64,000 nucleotides of DNA. It comes from Mycobacterium sp. 3519A (lineage in GTDB: Bacteria; Actinomycetota; Actinomycetes; Mycobacteriales; Mycobacteriaceae). Location: the NCBI RefSeq assembly GCF_900240945.1, contig NZ_OESG01000013.1, forward strand, positions 2,627,622 through 2,691,621, written 5' to 3'. This document shows, piece by piece, positions 30,624 to 39,889 of this stretch. The notes under the pieces are model-generated. The model did no database searches and had not been told where the DNA came from. It worked only from the letters and a program-made list of their open reading frames with translations. The translations under genes and the position numbers were made by a program. Every line of letters starts with the position of its first letter. The stretch's first letter is position 1.

Positions 30624-32675
30624 ATGAGCCGGGCCATGAGTCGCCGCATGCGGCGATACTCGATATTCACCGTGATTGCCCTAGTGCCGATCGCGATCTT
30701 GTGTGCCTACGTGACGAATTTGCTCACGCCCACCTCCCCGATGCCGCGGCCGGTCAGTGCGGCCGCTTATCACATCGTCGAAACGGCGGCGATAAAAGAG
30801 GACTCCGAGACCATCGGCATCGCCGATTCAGATTTGTACAACGCGACTGATGACGAGATCGAAGCCCGCTTCAACGAGATGCAGGCGTTGGGCGTCAACA
30901 CGGTTCGGGTGGTCATCCCATGGGCGGCGATCAGGCCTGCAGAGCCAGGCTCGGCGTTGGAGCAGCTGTTCCCGCCGAACTGGGCGAAGATGGATCGCAT
31001 CATCCAGGAGGCCACCGATCGCGGTTTCTCGGTGCTGGGGGTGCTGAATTCGACGCCGTACTACGGCGGGCAGGACAACTCCGGATGCTTGGGTTGTGTG
31101 GGTGTGGCGCCCGACCCGGCGGATTTCGCGGCATTCGCGGCGGAGGTTGCCCAGCGATACCAGGGTGAGGTTTCGGCCTACGAGGTGTGGAATGAGCCGA
31201 ACTCCTACAAGACGTGGTCGCCTGCCGTTGATCCGGTCGCTTACACCAATGTGTTGAAGGCGGCGTATACGGCGATCAAAGCCGCAGACCCGAATGCCAC
31301 CGTCGTGGCCGGTGTGCTTGGCGCGGTCGTCACCGTCGGCAATCTGACCATGGACCCGGTGACATTCGTGCAGACCATGTATGCCAACGGCGCCAAGGGT
31401 TTCTTCGATGCGCTGTCATATCACCCGTACAACTATCAAAAGACCTTCGCGGAGCAGAATCCCGGTTTCGTGTCGCCGCTGCAGATGCTGCTCCAAATGC
31501 GGCAGACCATGCTGAACAACGGCGACGACCTGGTGAAGATCTGGGCCACCGAATACGGCCTGCCGACATCGCTCAATGCCGACCAGGCGGCGGCCTACCA
31601 GAACCAGCTCAAATTCATCAGCGACTTCCTCACCGTCTGGGGTGAGGGGCTTACCGACGCCCAAATGGCGCAACTGCCGGCCCAGTACCGCGAAATCGCT
31701 GCTAGCTGGGAGGACTGGATCGGCCCGGCGTTCATCTACAGCCTGCGTGACCGGTTGGGCCAGGAACTGACCGAGCAGGGTTCGTTCGGCCTCTATTACT
31801 TCGACGAGGCGTCCGGTGAGTGGAAGTTGAAGCCGGCGGGCGAATGGATCAGGGACATCATCAGGGAGCGGCAGTCCAGTGACCTGGCCGCGGCCTTGGC
31901 GGCCTCGTTGCAGAAGTTGGTGCAGCAGGTGGCGACCACGGTGCAGAACACCGTCGTGAATCAGGTGGTGCCTGCGGTGCAGCAGACGGTGCAGCAGGTC
32001 GGCTCGTCAGTCGCCAACGCGTTGGCACAAGCACTCGCGGCGTGGGCGGCGTCCTTCAAGAAGACACCGACGACGCCGACCACGGTGGCCGCGATCGAAG
32101 CGGTCGACACGGCGGCGGTGGCCGAGCAGGCGGTGACCGAGACGTTCCAAAAAACCGCGGCCGTGACAACGTCGGAGACCAGCGACACGACCGAGAAGAT
32201 CTCCGCGTCGGACGGACCTGCGGCCGACAAGTCAGAGCAGTCGACGAAGTCCGACGAGACAAAGGTGGTCAAGGAACCGACGCCCGCTGCGGCGACGGCG
32301 ACGGAGCCGGCCACTGAAACGGACCCGAAGGCATCCGAGAATCCTCCCGCCGCAACCGATGACACCAAGTCGTCCGACGATCCGAAGGCGTCGACTCCGG
32401 CCACCCGGAAGGAGAACGACGACGCCAAGGACGACGCCAAGGACGACGATGCCAAGGACGACGATGCCAAGAAGGACGGGGACAAGAAGTCCGGCGCAGA
32501 CAAGAAGGGTGCGGGCGGCCACTCGGTGACCGGCAAGCACGGAAAGGGTGCGGTACCCAACGGCAAGTCCGTCGACGAGATCAAGTCCAAGCTCGGCGAC
32601 CACACTCCGAAGTCTTCGAAGGGTACGCCGAAGCACGCGGCCAGCGAGGAGGCGTCGGCTCCCGCGGCCGGTTAG
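30624..32675 (+). CDS. Secreted or membrane-anchored clan-A glycoside hydrolase with charged Lys/Asp tail
   Basis: The 683-residue protein has an N-terminal basic segment and hydrophobic helix (RRYSIFTVIALVPIAILCAY), acting as signal or anchor. The catalytic TIM barrel (about 50-400) shows NTVRVVIPWAAIRP, the acid/base Glu191 in YEVWNEPNSYKTW, DALSYHPYNYQ and the likely nucleophile Glu310 in KIWATEYGLPTS. It is of the GH5/GH39 type; the substrate is unknown and may be an envelope or environmental glycan. A helical Gln/Val/Ala region (about 410-480) follows, then about 190 residues of Thr/Ser/Asp/Lys low complexity with DDAKDDAKDDDAKDD. ATG 30624 has GGGAG six bases upstream. Confidence 0.82.
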   Translation: MSRAMSRRMRRYSIFTVIALVPIAILCAYVTNLLTPTSPMPRPVSAAAYHIVETAAIKEDSETIGIADSDLYNATDDEIEARFNEMQALGVNTVRVVIPWAAIRPAEPGSALEQLFPPNWAKMDRIIQEATDRGFSVLGVLNSTPYYGGQDNSGCLGCVGVAPDPADFAAFAAEVAQRYQGEVSAYEVWNEPNSYKTWSPAVDPVAYTNVLKAAYTAIKAADPNATVVAGVLGAVVTVGNLTMDPVTFVQTMYANGAKGFFDALSYHPYNYQKTFAEQNPGFVSPLQMLLQMRQTMLNNGDDLVKIWATEYGLPTSLNADQAAAYQNQLKFISDFLTVWGEGLTDAQMAQLPAQYREIAASWEDWIGPAFIYSLRDRLGQELTEQGSFGLYYFDEASGEWKLKPAGEWIRDIIRERQSSDLAAALAASLQKLVQQVATTVQNTVVNQVVPAVQQTVQQVGSSVANALAQALAAWAASFKKTPTTPTTVAAIEAVDTAAVAEQAVTETFQKTAAVTTSETSDTTEKISASDGPAADKSEQSTKSDETKVVKEPTPAAATATEPATETDPKASENPPAATDDTKSSDDPKASTPATRKENDDAKDDAKDDDAKDDDAKKDGDKKSGADKKGAGGHSVTGKHGKGAVPNGKSVDEIKSKLGDHTPKSSKGTPKHAASEEASAPAAG

Positions 32676-34177
32676 TCCGACGACATCCGGGCGGCGTCAC
32701 GAGCCCGCAGGGCCAGCCACAATTCGTGGCGGTCCTGCGCGGACTCCATGCGCCGCCCGGTTAGTCGTTCAACTGCCTCGATGCGGTTGCGCATCGTGTG
32801 CCGGTGAACGCGCAGCGCGGCGGCCGCGGAGCCCCAGTGCCCGTTGTGCTCGAGAAAAGCGGTGAGCCCGCGCAGCAGTTCGCCTGACCGGTCCATCGCG
32901 TCGAGCGGCCCGAGCACCGCGTCGGCGTACGCCTGGAGTGGTTGCGCCCCAACGGTGTTCAAGAGCAGCCGACTGCTGGCGATTTCTTCGGCGTGCATGT
33001 GGCGGCCCTGGACGCGGCTCGCGGGCAACGCCGACCGGGCCTGACGCAGGGATACGACCAGCGAGCCGGGTCGCACCGCGATGCCGATGCCCGCAGGCCG
33101 ACCGCCCGCCAGCGTGGCGAGCGCACCCGGCAGGTCCGTGTCGATGGGCACCGCGAGTTCGACCACCTCTCCCGCTGCGCGCACCAATGCGTCGGGCAGG
33201 CTGGTGAGCAGGTCGGCGGCCAAGTCGTCGGCGTCGTCCTTGGCGGCGACGGCGGCGGCCCGCAAGTCGGTGTCCTGCAGCCCGACGGACGCCAGCCAGC
33301 GCGCGGCGACGACATCGTCGACGGAGGCGCGGGCCAACCGGTCCAGCACCTGGGCCCGGCCGCGGCGCTGAGCGGTGGTGAGCCCGTGGCGGCGCTCGAG
33401 CTCGAGGGATAGCAGCGATACCAGATCACCCGAAATCTGATGTGCAGCAGGCAATTCAGCGGGTCCGTCGATCAGCAGCCAGGCGCGAAGCCTGCGCGCG
33501 CCGAGCGCGTGGAGTTCCCGCCTGCGGCCACCGCTGATGTCGGCGGCTGCCGCGTTGAGGCCCTGCTCGCGAACCGACTCCAGCAGCCCCGACAGTCGCG
33601 CAACCAAATGCTCTGCGTCCGAATCCGATTGGGCGAGGACCCGGCCGAGCAAGTCGATCACCACGCCCGAGCGGCCGGTGGTGTCGCGGTGGGCGGCAAG
33701 GATGCCGAGCAGCCCGCCGGGGGTGACGGCGGCTGCAGTCAGGGCCCGCTGAGTCTGCAGCGCCCACTCCAGGTCCCGCCGTTCGGCGCGCGCCCGGTAG
33801 GCGAACACCGCCTTCGTCACCGCGATGAACGGCACCGGATCGGGCACCGTCAACAACGGCATGCCGACCTCGTCGGCGGCGCTGACCAGTCGTGCGGGCG
33901 CCTTCTGGTGGGGCAGTTCGGCGCCGAGCCCGATTCCGACGGCGCGCACCCCCGCGGCATCCAGGTCGGCGAGATAGGACCGGCACCCCGCTAGGGTCTT
34001 CGGCAGCAACAGGCCGATGGTCAACAGCAGCTCGCCGCCCTGCAGCCATGGACCGGGATTCACCAGCTCAGAAACCGCGGCGGCCTCGATTTCCCGGTCG
34101 GCACCGCCGCGCCCTGCGACCAGCTGCAGCCCTAGATCGGGGTCCGCGACCAGCTCCGCAACGGTCAGCATGGACAT
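32672..34177 (-). CDS. PucR/CdaR-family transcriptional regulator
   Basis: The 501-residue protein has the PucR N-terminal domain ([20 protein letters not shown], then [13 protein letters not shown]), a GGDEF-like middle part and a C-terminal helix-turn-helix. The last reads [20 protein letters not shown]. PucR-type regulators usually control purine or amino-acid catabolism genes next to them. It is divergent from the ureohydrolase gene, and an 11-bp inverted repeat lies in the 76-bp gap. Its 3' end overlaps the glycosidase stop by 4 bp. Confidence 0.9.
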   Translation of the reverse strand: MSMLTVAELVADPDLGLQLVAGRGGADREIEAAAVSELVNPGPWLQGGELLLTIGLLLPKTLAGCRSYLADLDAAGVRAVGIGLGAELPHQKAPARLVSAADEVGMPLLTVPDPVPFIAVTKAVFAYRARAERRDLEWALQTQRALTAAAVTPGGLLGILAAHRDTTGRSGVVIDLLGRVLAQSDSDAEHLVARLSGLLESVREQGLNAAAADISGGRRRELHALGARRLRAWLLIDGPAELPAAHQISGDLVSLLSLELERRHGLTTAQRRGRAQVLDRLARASVDDVVAARWLASVGLQDTDLRAAAVAAKDDADDLAADLLTSLPDALVRAAGEVVELAVPIDTDLPGALATLAGGRPAGIGIAVRPGSLVVSLRQARSALPASRVQGRHMHAEEIASSRLLLNTVGAQPLQAYADAVLGPLDAMDRSGELLRGLTAFLEHNGHWGSAAAALRVHRHTMRNRIEAVERLTGRRMESAQDRHELWLALRARDAARMSSD

Positions 34178-34186
34178 ATCGTCGAA

Positions 34187-34223
34187 CAGCTATAGCCCAA
34201 TCTCTACAAAATGGCTATATCTG
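34187..34223. promoter_or_regulatory. Candidate operator between the PucR regulator and the ureohydrolase
   Basis: CAGCTATAGCC (34187-34197) and GGCTATATCTG (34213-34223) form an 11-bp inverted repeat with one mismatch and a 15-bp spacer. The half-site centres are 26 bp apart. It lies in the divergent promoter gap, the expected place for PucR-type control of both genes. Confidence 0.6.
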
Positions 34224-34253
34224 CAGCCGGTCTTTTCGGGGAGCGTTCTAGAC

Positions 34254-35201
34254 ATGACTTCTGCGCCCCCGATCGGACCGGTCGACGCCACCCGTGTGCC
34301 GCGCTACGCGGGCCCGGCCACTTTCGCACGCCTGCCCCGCACCGATGAAGTGACCCACACCGACGTCGCGGTCGTCGGCATCCCGTTCGACTCCGGGGTG
34401 TCCTATCGGCCGGGGGCGCGGTTCGGGCCAGGCCACATTCGGGCCTCGTCCAAGCTGCTGCGGCCGTATCACCCGCGGTTGGATGTCGAACCGTTCGCCG
34501 TTCAGCAGGTGGCCGACGCCGGCGACATCGCCGTCAACCCGTTCGACATCGCCGAGGCGATCACCACGATCGAGCGGGCGTCGGACGAGTTGCGTGACGG
34601 CGGGACGAAGCTGATCACGCTCGGCGGCGACCACACCATCGCGCTGCCGTTGCTGCGCTCGCTGCATCGCGACCACGGCCCCGTCGCTGTGCTGCACTTC
34701 GACGCCCACCTCGACACCTGGGACACCTACTTCGGGGCTCCGTTCACGCACGGCACGCCGTTCCGGCGGGCCAGCGAGGAAGGTCTGCTGCATCCCGAAC
34801 ACTGCCTGCACGTCGGTATCCGTGGCCCGCTCTACGCGTCCACCGATCTGACCGACGACCGGGTGCTCGGCTTCCAGGTGATCGGCACCGACGACGTGCA
34901 ACTCGACGGGTTGGCCACCGTAATCGAGCGGATGCGGGCGCGTCTCGGCGATGCGCCGGTCTACGTGTCCGTCGACATCGACGTGCTCGACCCGGCCCAC
35001 GCGCCGGGCACCGGCACCCCGGAAGCCGGCGGAATGACAAGTCGCGAGCTGCTGCACTGCCTGCGCAGCCTGGTGGGCGTCAACCTGGTCGGGGCCGACA
35101 TCGTGGAGGTGGCGCCAGCCTACGATCACGCCGAGATCACCGGTATCGCCGCCGCGCACGTCGCGTACGAGCTGATGTCCGTGCTGGCGGCCACCCAATG
35201 A
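34254..35201 (+). CDS. Agmatinase/guanidinobutyrase-type ureohydrolase
   Basis: Ureohydrolases split a guanidino group to urea and an amine using two Mn2+ ions. The 315-residue protein has [11 protein letters not shown] (His127), [10 protein letters not shown] (Asp150, His152, Asp154) and [20 protein letters not shown] (two further Asp ligands near 240). [18 protein letters not shown] is typical of agmatinase-like members. Next to a ketoarginine-decarboxylase-like enzyme, 4-guanidinobutyrate is a likelier substrate than agmatine (inference). GGGGAG precedes the ATG. The stop overlaps the next start (ATGA). Confidence 0.88.
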   Translation: MTSAPPIGPVDATRVPRYAGPATFARLPRTDEVTHTDVAVVGIPFDSGVSYRPGARFGPGHIRASSKLLRPYHPRLDVEPFAVQQVADAGDIAVNPFDIAEAITTIERASDELRDGGTKLITLGGDHTIALPLLRSLHRDHGPVAVLHFDAHLDTWDTYFGAPFTHGTPFRRASEEGLLHPEHCLHVGIRGPLYASTDLTDDRVLGFQVIGTDDVQLDGLATVIERMRARLGDAPVYVSVDIDVLDPAHAPGTGTPEAGGMTSRELLHCLRSLVGVNLVGADIVEVAPAYDHAEITGIAAAHVAYELMSVLAATQ

Positions 35202-36775
35202 CCACGCATCGCAACGGCGGCGCTGCGGTGGTGGAAAGCCTTGCCGCACAAGGGGTGGACACCGTCTTCGGTATCCCTGGCACACACAACCTCGAGCTGT
35301 ACCGCCATTTTCCGGCGACCGGAATCCGCGCGGTCACCCCGCGCCACGAGCAGGGAGCGGGATACGCCGCCGAAGCCTACGCCCGAGTCACCGGCAGGCC
35401 AGGTGTGGTGGTGGCCACCAGCGGGCCCGGCCTGACGAACACGATGACGGCGGCGGCCACCGCCTATGCGGAGTCGCAGCCGATGCTGATCCTGTCGTCC
35501 GGGATGCCCACCGACGCCGAGGGCCATGACCTCGGACAGCTGCACGAGGCCAAGAACACCAGCGGCGCAATGGATCAGCTGATCCGCTGGAGCCGCCGGG
35601 TACGCACCGCCGAGGACGCCGCTGAAGCCGTCTCGGACGCGTTCGACTCGTTCGCCGCCGGTCGTCCGCGCCCGGTGCACATCGAGATTCCCGTCGACGT
35701 CCTCGAGGCGCAGTGGACGGGGGAGCCCCGTGCGGCCGCCAAACACGCTGCCCCACAAGCTGATCCGGAGGCGGTCCGCGCCGCGGCCGAGGTACTGGCA
35801 GCCGCGGTCCAGCCGATGATCATCGCAGGCGGGGGAGCGGTGAACGCGCAGCGGGAGGTGACCGCGCTGGCCGAGACACTCGACGCGCCGGTCGCCACCA
35901 CGGTCAACGGCAAGGGCGTCGTCGACGAGGCCCATCCGCTGTCGGTTGGCGCATCCGTCCGGCTTCGGGCCGTGCAGAAGGCCGCCGCCGAAAGCGACGC
36001 GCTGCTTGTGGTTGGGTCCGAACTCGGCGATTCGGACCTGTGGGAAGGGCAGATTCGCGCGCGAACGGTGATCCGATGCGATATCGAACCGGGCCAGTTG
36101 CAGAAGAACTGCCCGGCCGACCACACGCTGCTCGGCGACGCCGCGGCCACCGTCGCCGCCCTTCGGGCCGCGTTGCCCGCCGCGACCGCACGCCCCCACG
36201 ACCGCGCGGCGGCGGTGCGGGCGGCGTGCCGCGAGGAAGCGGCGAAGGACGCGGGCGGCTACGCGGAGATCAACGCCGCCGTGCGCGCGGCGCTGCCTGC
36301 CGACGGCGTGCTGACCGGAGACAGTTCGCAGGTCACCTACTTCGGCTCGGTGCATTTCTTCGACATGCCTGCCCCGCGGCGCTTCTGTTATTCGCCCGGG
36401 TTCGCCACGCTGGGTTACGGGCTGCCCGCCGGCCTCGGCGCCGCGATCGGGCTGCCAGGAACGCCGGTGGCGGTGTTGCTCGGCGATGGCGCGCTGATGT
36501 TCTCCGTGCAGGAACTGATGACGCTTGTCGAACAACAACTTTCGATACCGGTCGTCGTCGTCGACAACGGCGGCTACCAAGAGATCCGGGACCAGGAGGC
36601 GGTCAGGGGCATTGCGCCGATCGGCGTCGAACTGCGCACACCGGACTTCGCCGCCCTCGCGGTGGCGATGGGGGCACGTGGAGTGCGCACGACGTCGACG
36701 GCCGAGTTGACCGACCTCGTCCGCGGTGCGTTCGCCGCTGACGGACCGACTGTCATCCACTTCGACATCCGCTGA
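35198..36775 (+). CDS. ThDP-dependent decarboxylase (acetolactate-synthase-like; possibly 2-ketoarginine decarboxylase)
   Basis: The 525-residue enzyme has the three ThDP domains. Glu51 in [15 protein letters not shown] activates the cofactor, [15 protein letters not shown] is the PYR loop, and [20 protein letters not shown] with [11 protein letters not shown] is the PP/Mg2+ site. The middle domain lacks obvious FAD motifs. It resembles enzymes annotated as 5-guanidino-2-oxopentanoate decarboxylase (AruI type) in actinobacteria. Coupling to a ureohydrolase and transporter supports arginine-transaminase catabolism, but benzoylformate or other 2-oxoacid substrates are not excluded. Confidence 0.83.
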   Translation: MTTHRNGGAAVVESLAAQGVDTVFGIPGTHNLELYRHFPATGIRAVTPRHEQGAGYAAEAYARVTGRPGVVVATSGPGLTNTMTAAATAYAESQPMLILSSGMPTDAEGHDLGQLHEAKNTSGAMDQLIRWSRRVRTAEDAAEAVSDAFDSFAAGRPRPVHIEIPVDVLEAQWTGEPRAAAKHAAPQADPEAVRAAAEVLAAAVQPMIIAGGGAVNAQREVTALAETLDAPVATTVNGKGVVDEAHPLSVGASVRLRAVQKAAAESDALLVVGSELGDSDLWEGQIRARTVIRCDIEPGQLQKNCPADHTLLGDAAATVAALRAALPAATARPHDRAAAVRAACREEAAKDAGGYAEINAAVRAALPADGVLTGDSSQVTYFGSVHFFDMPAPRRFCYSPGFATLGYGLPAGLGAAIGLPGTPVAVLLGDGALMFSVQELMTLVEQQLSIPVVVVDNGGYQEIRDQEAVRGIAPIGVELRTPDFAALAVAMGARGVRTTSTAELTDLVRGAFAADGPTVIHFDIR

Positions 36776-36784
36776 GGGGACATC

Positions 36785-38245
36785 ATGGATATCGCGATCG
36801 TCGTCATCTATCTGCTGGGCATGATTGCCTTCGGCTTCTGGGGAAAGAGCAGGGCCAAAACGCAATCCGACTTCCTCGTCGCAGGCCGCCGCCTGGGCCC
36901 GCTGCTCTACTCCGGCACCATGGCCGCGATCGTGCTCGGCGGCGCGTCGACGATCGGCGGTGTCGGCCTCGGCTACAAGTACGGGATCTCTGGCATGTGG
37001 CTGGTGTTCTGGATCGGCGTCGGCATTCTGGCGCTGAGCCTGTTGTTCGCGGGCCGGATCCAGCGGCTGCGCGTCTACACCGTCAGTCAGATGCTCGAAT
37101 TGCGTTATGGCCCAGGTTCTTCCGTGCTGTCAGGAATCGTGATGTGGGGCTACACACTGATGCTGTCGGTGACGTCGACCATCGCGTATTCGACGATCTT
37201 CGGCGCGTTGTTCGACATCGCCAAGGTGCCCGCGATCATCCTCGGCGGCAGCGTGGTCATCATCTACTCCACGCTGGGCGGGATGTGGTCGATCACGCTG
37301 ACCGACTTCGTGCAGTTCCTGGTCAAGACCATCGGCATCTTCTTCATCCTGCTGCCGGTCGCGCTGTACAAGACCGGAGGCGTCTCCGGGCTGGCTGACA
37401 AACTGCCCGCCGACGCCACGTCGCTGACCACCATCGGCGGCGACACCATCCTGACCTACTTCGTCATCTACACCTTCGGTCTGCTGATCGGCCAGGACAT
37501 CTGGCAGCGGGTGTTCACCGCGCGCAGTCCCGGGGTGGCGCGCTGGGCAGGCGCGGCGTCGGGCCTGTACTGCCTGCTGTACGCGGTGGCGGGAGCGGTG
37601 ATCGGGATGGCCGCCAAAGTGCTGCTGCCGGCGCTGGAATCCCGGGACGACGCGTTCGCACAATTCGTCGAGCAGCAGTTGCCGCCGGTGCTCGCCGGCC
37701 TCGTGCTGGCCGCCGCGCTCGCCGCCGTGATGTCGACGTCGAGCGGTGCGCTGATCGCCACCGCGACGGTGTTCAGTCAGGACATCGTCGCGCGACTGCG
37801 GCATCAGGACATCGAGGCGGGCAGCGAACACGACCACGTCCGCAACAACCGCCTATACGTGTTCGGCTTCGGCATCCTGATGGTGATCATCGCGTGCGTG
37901 CTGCAGGACGTGGTGGCCGCGCTGACCGTGGCCTACGACATCCTGGTCGGCGGGTTGTTGGTGCCGATCCTGGGCGGTCTGGTGTGGCGGCGCGGCACCA
38001 ACGTCGGGGCAGTGGCGGCAATGGCCGTCGGTACCGTCGCGACGCTGGCCACGATGATCTACGTCGGCGATATCTACGCCAACGAGCCGATCTACGTCGG
38101 GCTGGTGACCGGGCTGGTGGTCTATGTGGCGGGCAGTCTGACCAGTAAGGCCACCGACCCGCAGGTGCTCGCGGAGTGGGATCGCCGTAGCCGCGGCCAG
38201 TTTGCCGACCAAGCGCTGGAGGAATCCCGGCCCGGAGCGATATAG
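36785..38245 (+). CDS. Sodium:solute symporter (SSS family)
   Basis: The 486-residue protein has about thirteen membrane helices starting MDIAIVVIYLLGMIAFGFWG. SSS motifs are KTQSDFLVAGRRLGPL and the Na+-site region AAIVLGGASTIGGVGLGYKY. AALAAVMSTSSGALIATATV carries the conserved Ser/Thr pair of helix 8. It lies 9 bp after the decarboxylase gene with GAGGGGA as ribosome-binding site. The likely substrate is the compound broken down by the cluster, such as a guanidino acid, agmatine or arginine (inference). Confidence 0.9.
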   Translation: MDIAIVVIYLLGMIAFGFWGKSRAKTQSDFLVAGRRLGPLLYSGTMAAIVLGGASTIGGVGLGYKYGISGMWLVFWIGVGILALSLLFAGRIQRLRVYTVSQMLELRYGPGSSVLSGIVMWGYTLMLSVTSTIAYSTIFGALFDIAKVPAIILGGSVVIIYSTLGGMWSITLTDFVQFLVKTIGIFFILLPVALYKTGGVSGLADKLPADATSLTTIGGDTILTYFVIYTFGLLIGQDIWQRVFTARSPGVARWAGAASGLYCLLYAVAGAVIGMAAKVLLPALESRDDAFAQFVEQQLPPVLAGLVLAAALAAVMSTSSGALIATATVFSQDIVARLRHQDIEAGSEHDHVRNNRLYVFGFGILMVIIACVLQDVVAALTVAYDILVGGLLVPILGGLVWRRGTNVGAVAAMAVGTVATLATMIYVGDIYANEPIYVGLVTGLVVYVAGSLTSKATDPQVLAEWDRRSRGQFADQALEESRPGAI

Positions 38246-38460
38246 CAAATTCGATTCTTCGGACGGGTGCGTGATCCCCGGAGAACTTATTTGCCGCTCG
38301 CGTTAATTCTGTAGTTTGCCGGATCAAGCAGTAGCGAGCGGATTGCAGAGTATTTGACGCAGAGTTATCGAAACGATTTGTTTGCCAGATGCTTTCTTCA
38401 ATGCCTCGGTGTGAGTTAATCTACTTGCGTTAACCACCGACCCTGGCTAAGGGAGAAAAC

Positions 38461-38883
38461 ATGGCATCACTACGTCCGTTCGTGATCTTCGGCTGTTCGC
38501 TCGTCGGTGCTGGGGCTATCGCGATGGCCGTCCCCGCGACGTCTTCTGCAGACAACTGCCTGCTGGGCATCAAAGGTCTCGTATGCACCAGCGGGGTCCT
38601 GAACAGCAACACGCTCGGCCCGAACATCGGCATCGGGAACAGCGGCGGCTTCAACGGCGGCATCCTGAACTCCGGCCTAGGCAACGTCGGGATCCTCAAC
38701 GGCGGCGTCTTGAACGCCGGCGTGGCCAACCAGGGCGCCGGCAATTTCGGCATCGCCAATCTGGGCACCGCCAACCAAGGCATCCTCAACGGCGGTACGG
38801 GCCGGCAGGGGCTGCTGAACTTCGGTGGCGGCAGTCTCCTCGGGCTTGCGCCAGGCGGCAAGCTACTGGGAATCGGAGGCTGA
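38461..38883 (+). CDS. Small secreted Asn-Gly pentapeptide-repeat protein (MPTR-like, no PPE domain)
   Basis: The 140-residue precursor has a Sec signal peptide (ASLRPFVIFGCSLVGAGAIA, with cleavage expected after TSSA). The mature part carries two cysteines (NCLLGIKGLVCTSG) and then about ten repeats of the type N-x-G-x-G or G-I-L-N-G, such as NSGLGNVGILNGGVLNAGVA. This resembles the MPTR repeats of PPE proteins, but there is no PPE domain. Such repeats probably fold as a solenoid. GGGAG lies about 7 bp before the ATG. A strong terminator follows. Confidence 0.82.
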   Translation: MASLRPFVIFGCSLVGAGAIAMAVPATSSADNCLLGIKGLVCTSGVLNSNTLGPNIGIGNSGGFNGGILNSGLGNVGILNGGVLNAGVANQGAGNFGIANLGTANQGILNGGTGRQGLLNFGGGSLLGLAPGGKLLGIGG

Positions 38884-38910
38884 CAACAAGGGGCGCAAAG
38901 CGCGGGGTCG

Positions 38911-38938
38911 ACGGGCGGGTCCTTCGGGGCCCGCCCGT
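38911..38938 (+). terminator. Strong intrinsic terminator between the repeat protein and the tRNA
   Basis: ACGGGCGGGTCC (38911-38922), loop TTCG and GGGCCCGCCCGT (38927-38938) form a 12-bp stem with one G-U pair and a stable tetraloop. It can serve the repeat-protein gene and the oppositely transcribed tRNA. Confidence 0.85.
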
Positions 38939-38945
38939 TTACTGC

Positions 38946-39022
38946 TGGTGCCCTCGGTGAGATTCGAACTCACACTGTACGGGTTTTGAATCCGTTTCCT
39001 CTGCCAGTTGGGATACGAGGGC
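38946..39022 (-). tRNA. tRNA with anticodon CAA (Leu by anticodon) but class I shape
   Basis: On the minus strand a 77-nt cloverleaf folds, including an encoded CCA. The acceptor GCCCTCG pairs with CGAGGGC, the discriminator is A, and the T-arm is GTGAG-TTCGAAT-CTCAC. The D-arm is short (TCC/GGA). The anticodon stem ACGGA/CCCGT has a mismatch at its inner pair and a 7-nt loop TTCAAAA with anticodon CAA. The variable region is only about 5 nt, whereas tRNA-Leu normally has a long variable arm. It could be a specialised or degenerate tRNA. My placement of the anticodon depends on a D-loop with one extra base. Confidence 0.8.
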
Positions 39023-39087
39023 TTCGTGTTTCCGCGGGTTTCCACCATAGAGGATGCCCCGCGGTCGCTGATCGCCCGCCGGACCGC

Positions 39088-39093
39088 CACAAT
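39088..39093 (+). promoter_or_regulatory. -10-like element of a probable leaderless pdtaR promoter
   Basis: CACAAT ends seven bases before the ATG at 39101. The first base deviates from TANNNT and no Shine-Dalgarno is seen. Confidence 0.35.
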
Positions 39094-39100
39094 GTGTCCC

Positions 39101-39712
39101 ATGACCGCGTCACCGACCGATGCCGATAGGCCGCGCCGCGTTCTCGTCGCCGAAGACGAGGCGCTCATCCGGCTGGACTTGGCCGAAATGCTGCGCGAAG
39201 AAGGCTACGAGATCGTCGGGGAGGCCGGCGACGGCCAGGAAGCGGTCGATCTGGCCGAGAGCCTGCGGCCCGATCTGGTGATCATGGACGTCAAGATGCC
39301 GCGACGCGATGGCATCGACGCCGCGTCCGAGATCGCCAGTAAGCGCATCGCGCCGATAGTCATCCTCACCGCGTTCAGTCAACGCGAACTCGTCGAGCGG
39401 GCGCGCGACGCAGGCGCCATGGCGTATCTCGTGAAGCCGTTCAACATCACCGACCTGATCCCGGCCATTGAGGTGGCGGTCAGCCGGTTCAGCGAGATGA
39501 CCGCGCTGGAGAACGAGGTTGCGACGTTGTCCGACCGGCTGGAGACGCGCAAGCTCGTCGAGCGGGCGAAGGGTTTGCTGCAGACGAAGCAGGGGATGTC
39601 GGAACCCGAGGCGTTCAAATGGATCCAGCGTGCGGCCATGGATCGCCGCACCACGATGAGGCGCGTCGCCGAGGTGGTGCTCGAAACTCTCGACGCGCCC
39701 GAGAAAGCGTAA
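39101..39712 (+). CDS. pdtaR: ANTAR-domain response regulator PdtaR
   Basis: PdtaR (Rv1626) is phosphorylated by PdtaS and acts on RNA through its ANTAR domain, an antitermination mechanism. The 203-residue protein has a receiver (acidic pocket VAEDEALIRLD, phosphoacceptor Asp63 in VIMDVKMPRRDG, Lys112 in YLVKPFNI). A helical linker leads to a C-terminal ANTAR domain with LETRKLVERAKGLLQTKQGM and AFKWIQRAAMDRRTTMRRVA. The sequence agrees closely with the remembered M. tuberculosis protein, including the start. The PdtaS kinase gene is not in this window. Confidence 0.96.
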   Translation: MTASPTDADRPRRVLVAEDEALIRLDLAEMLREEGYEIVGEAGDGQEAVDLAESLRPDLVIMDVKMPRRDGIDAASEIASKRIAPIVILTAFSQRELVERARDAGAMAYLVKPFNITDLIPAIEVAVSRFSEMTALENEVATLSDRLETRKLVERAKGLLQTKQGMSEPEAFKWIQRAAMDRRTTMRRVAEVVLETLDAPEKA

Positions 39713-39889
39713 AAACTGCGTTTCCGACGCGCCGTTGGCCGCGAATTTACGGCCGGTCAGCAGTCCCCGTTTTCCAACATGACGCGACATGGGTTCGCGT
39801 TGGCTATGGTCTTCCCGAAGCATCGCCGCCCCGGCAGAGGAGGGCTGGTGCGCCCGATGCCGACAAAAACATTGACGCGGAGGTGAAGT

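Noticed and set aside
38281..38341. CCGCTCGC and GCGAGCGG inverted repeat after the symporter gene
   Set aside because: The 8-bp arms are about 32 nt apart with no U-tract. It could be a chance pairing, so I did not list it as a terminator.
39731..39760. Hairpin GGCCG...CGGCC after pdtaR
   Set aside because: Only a 5-bp stem with an 8-nt loop, too weak to call a terminator.
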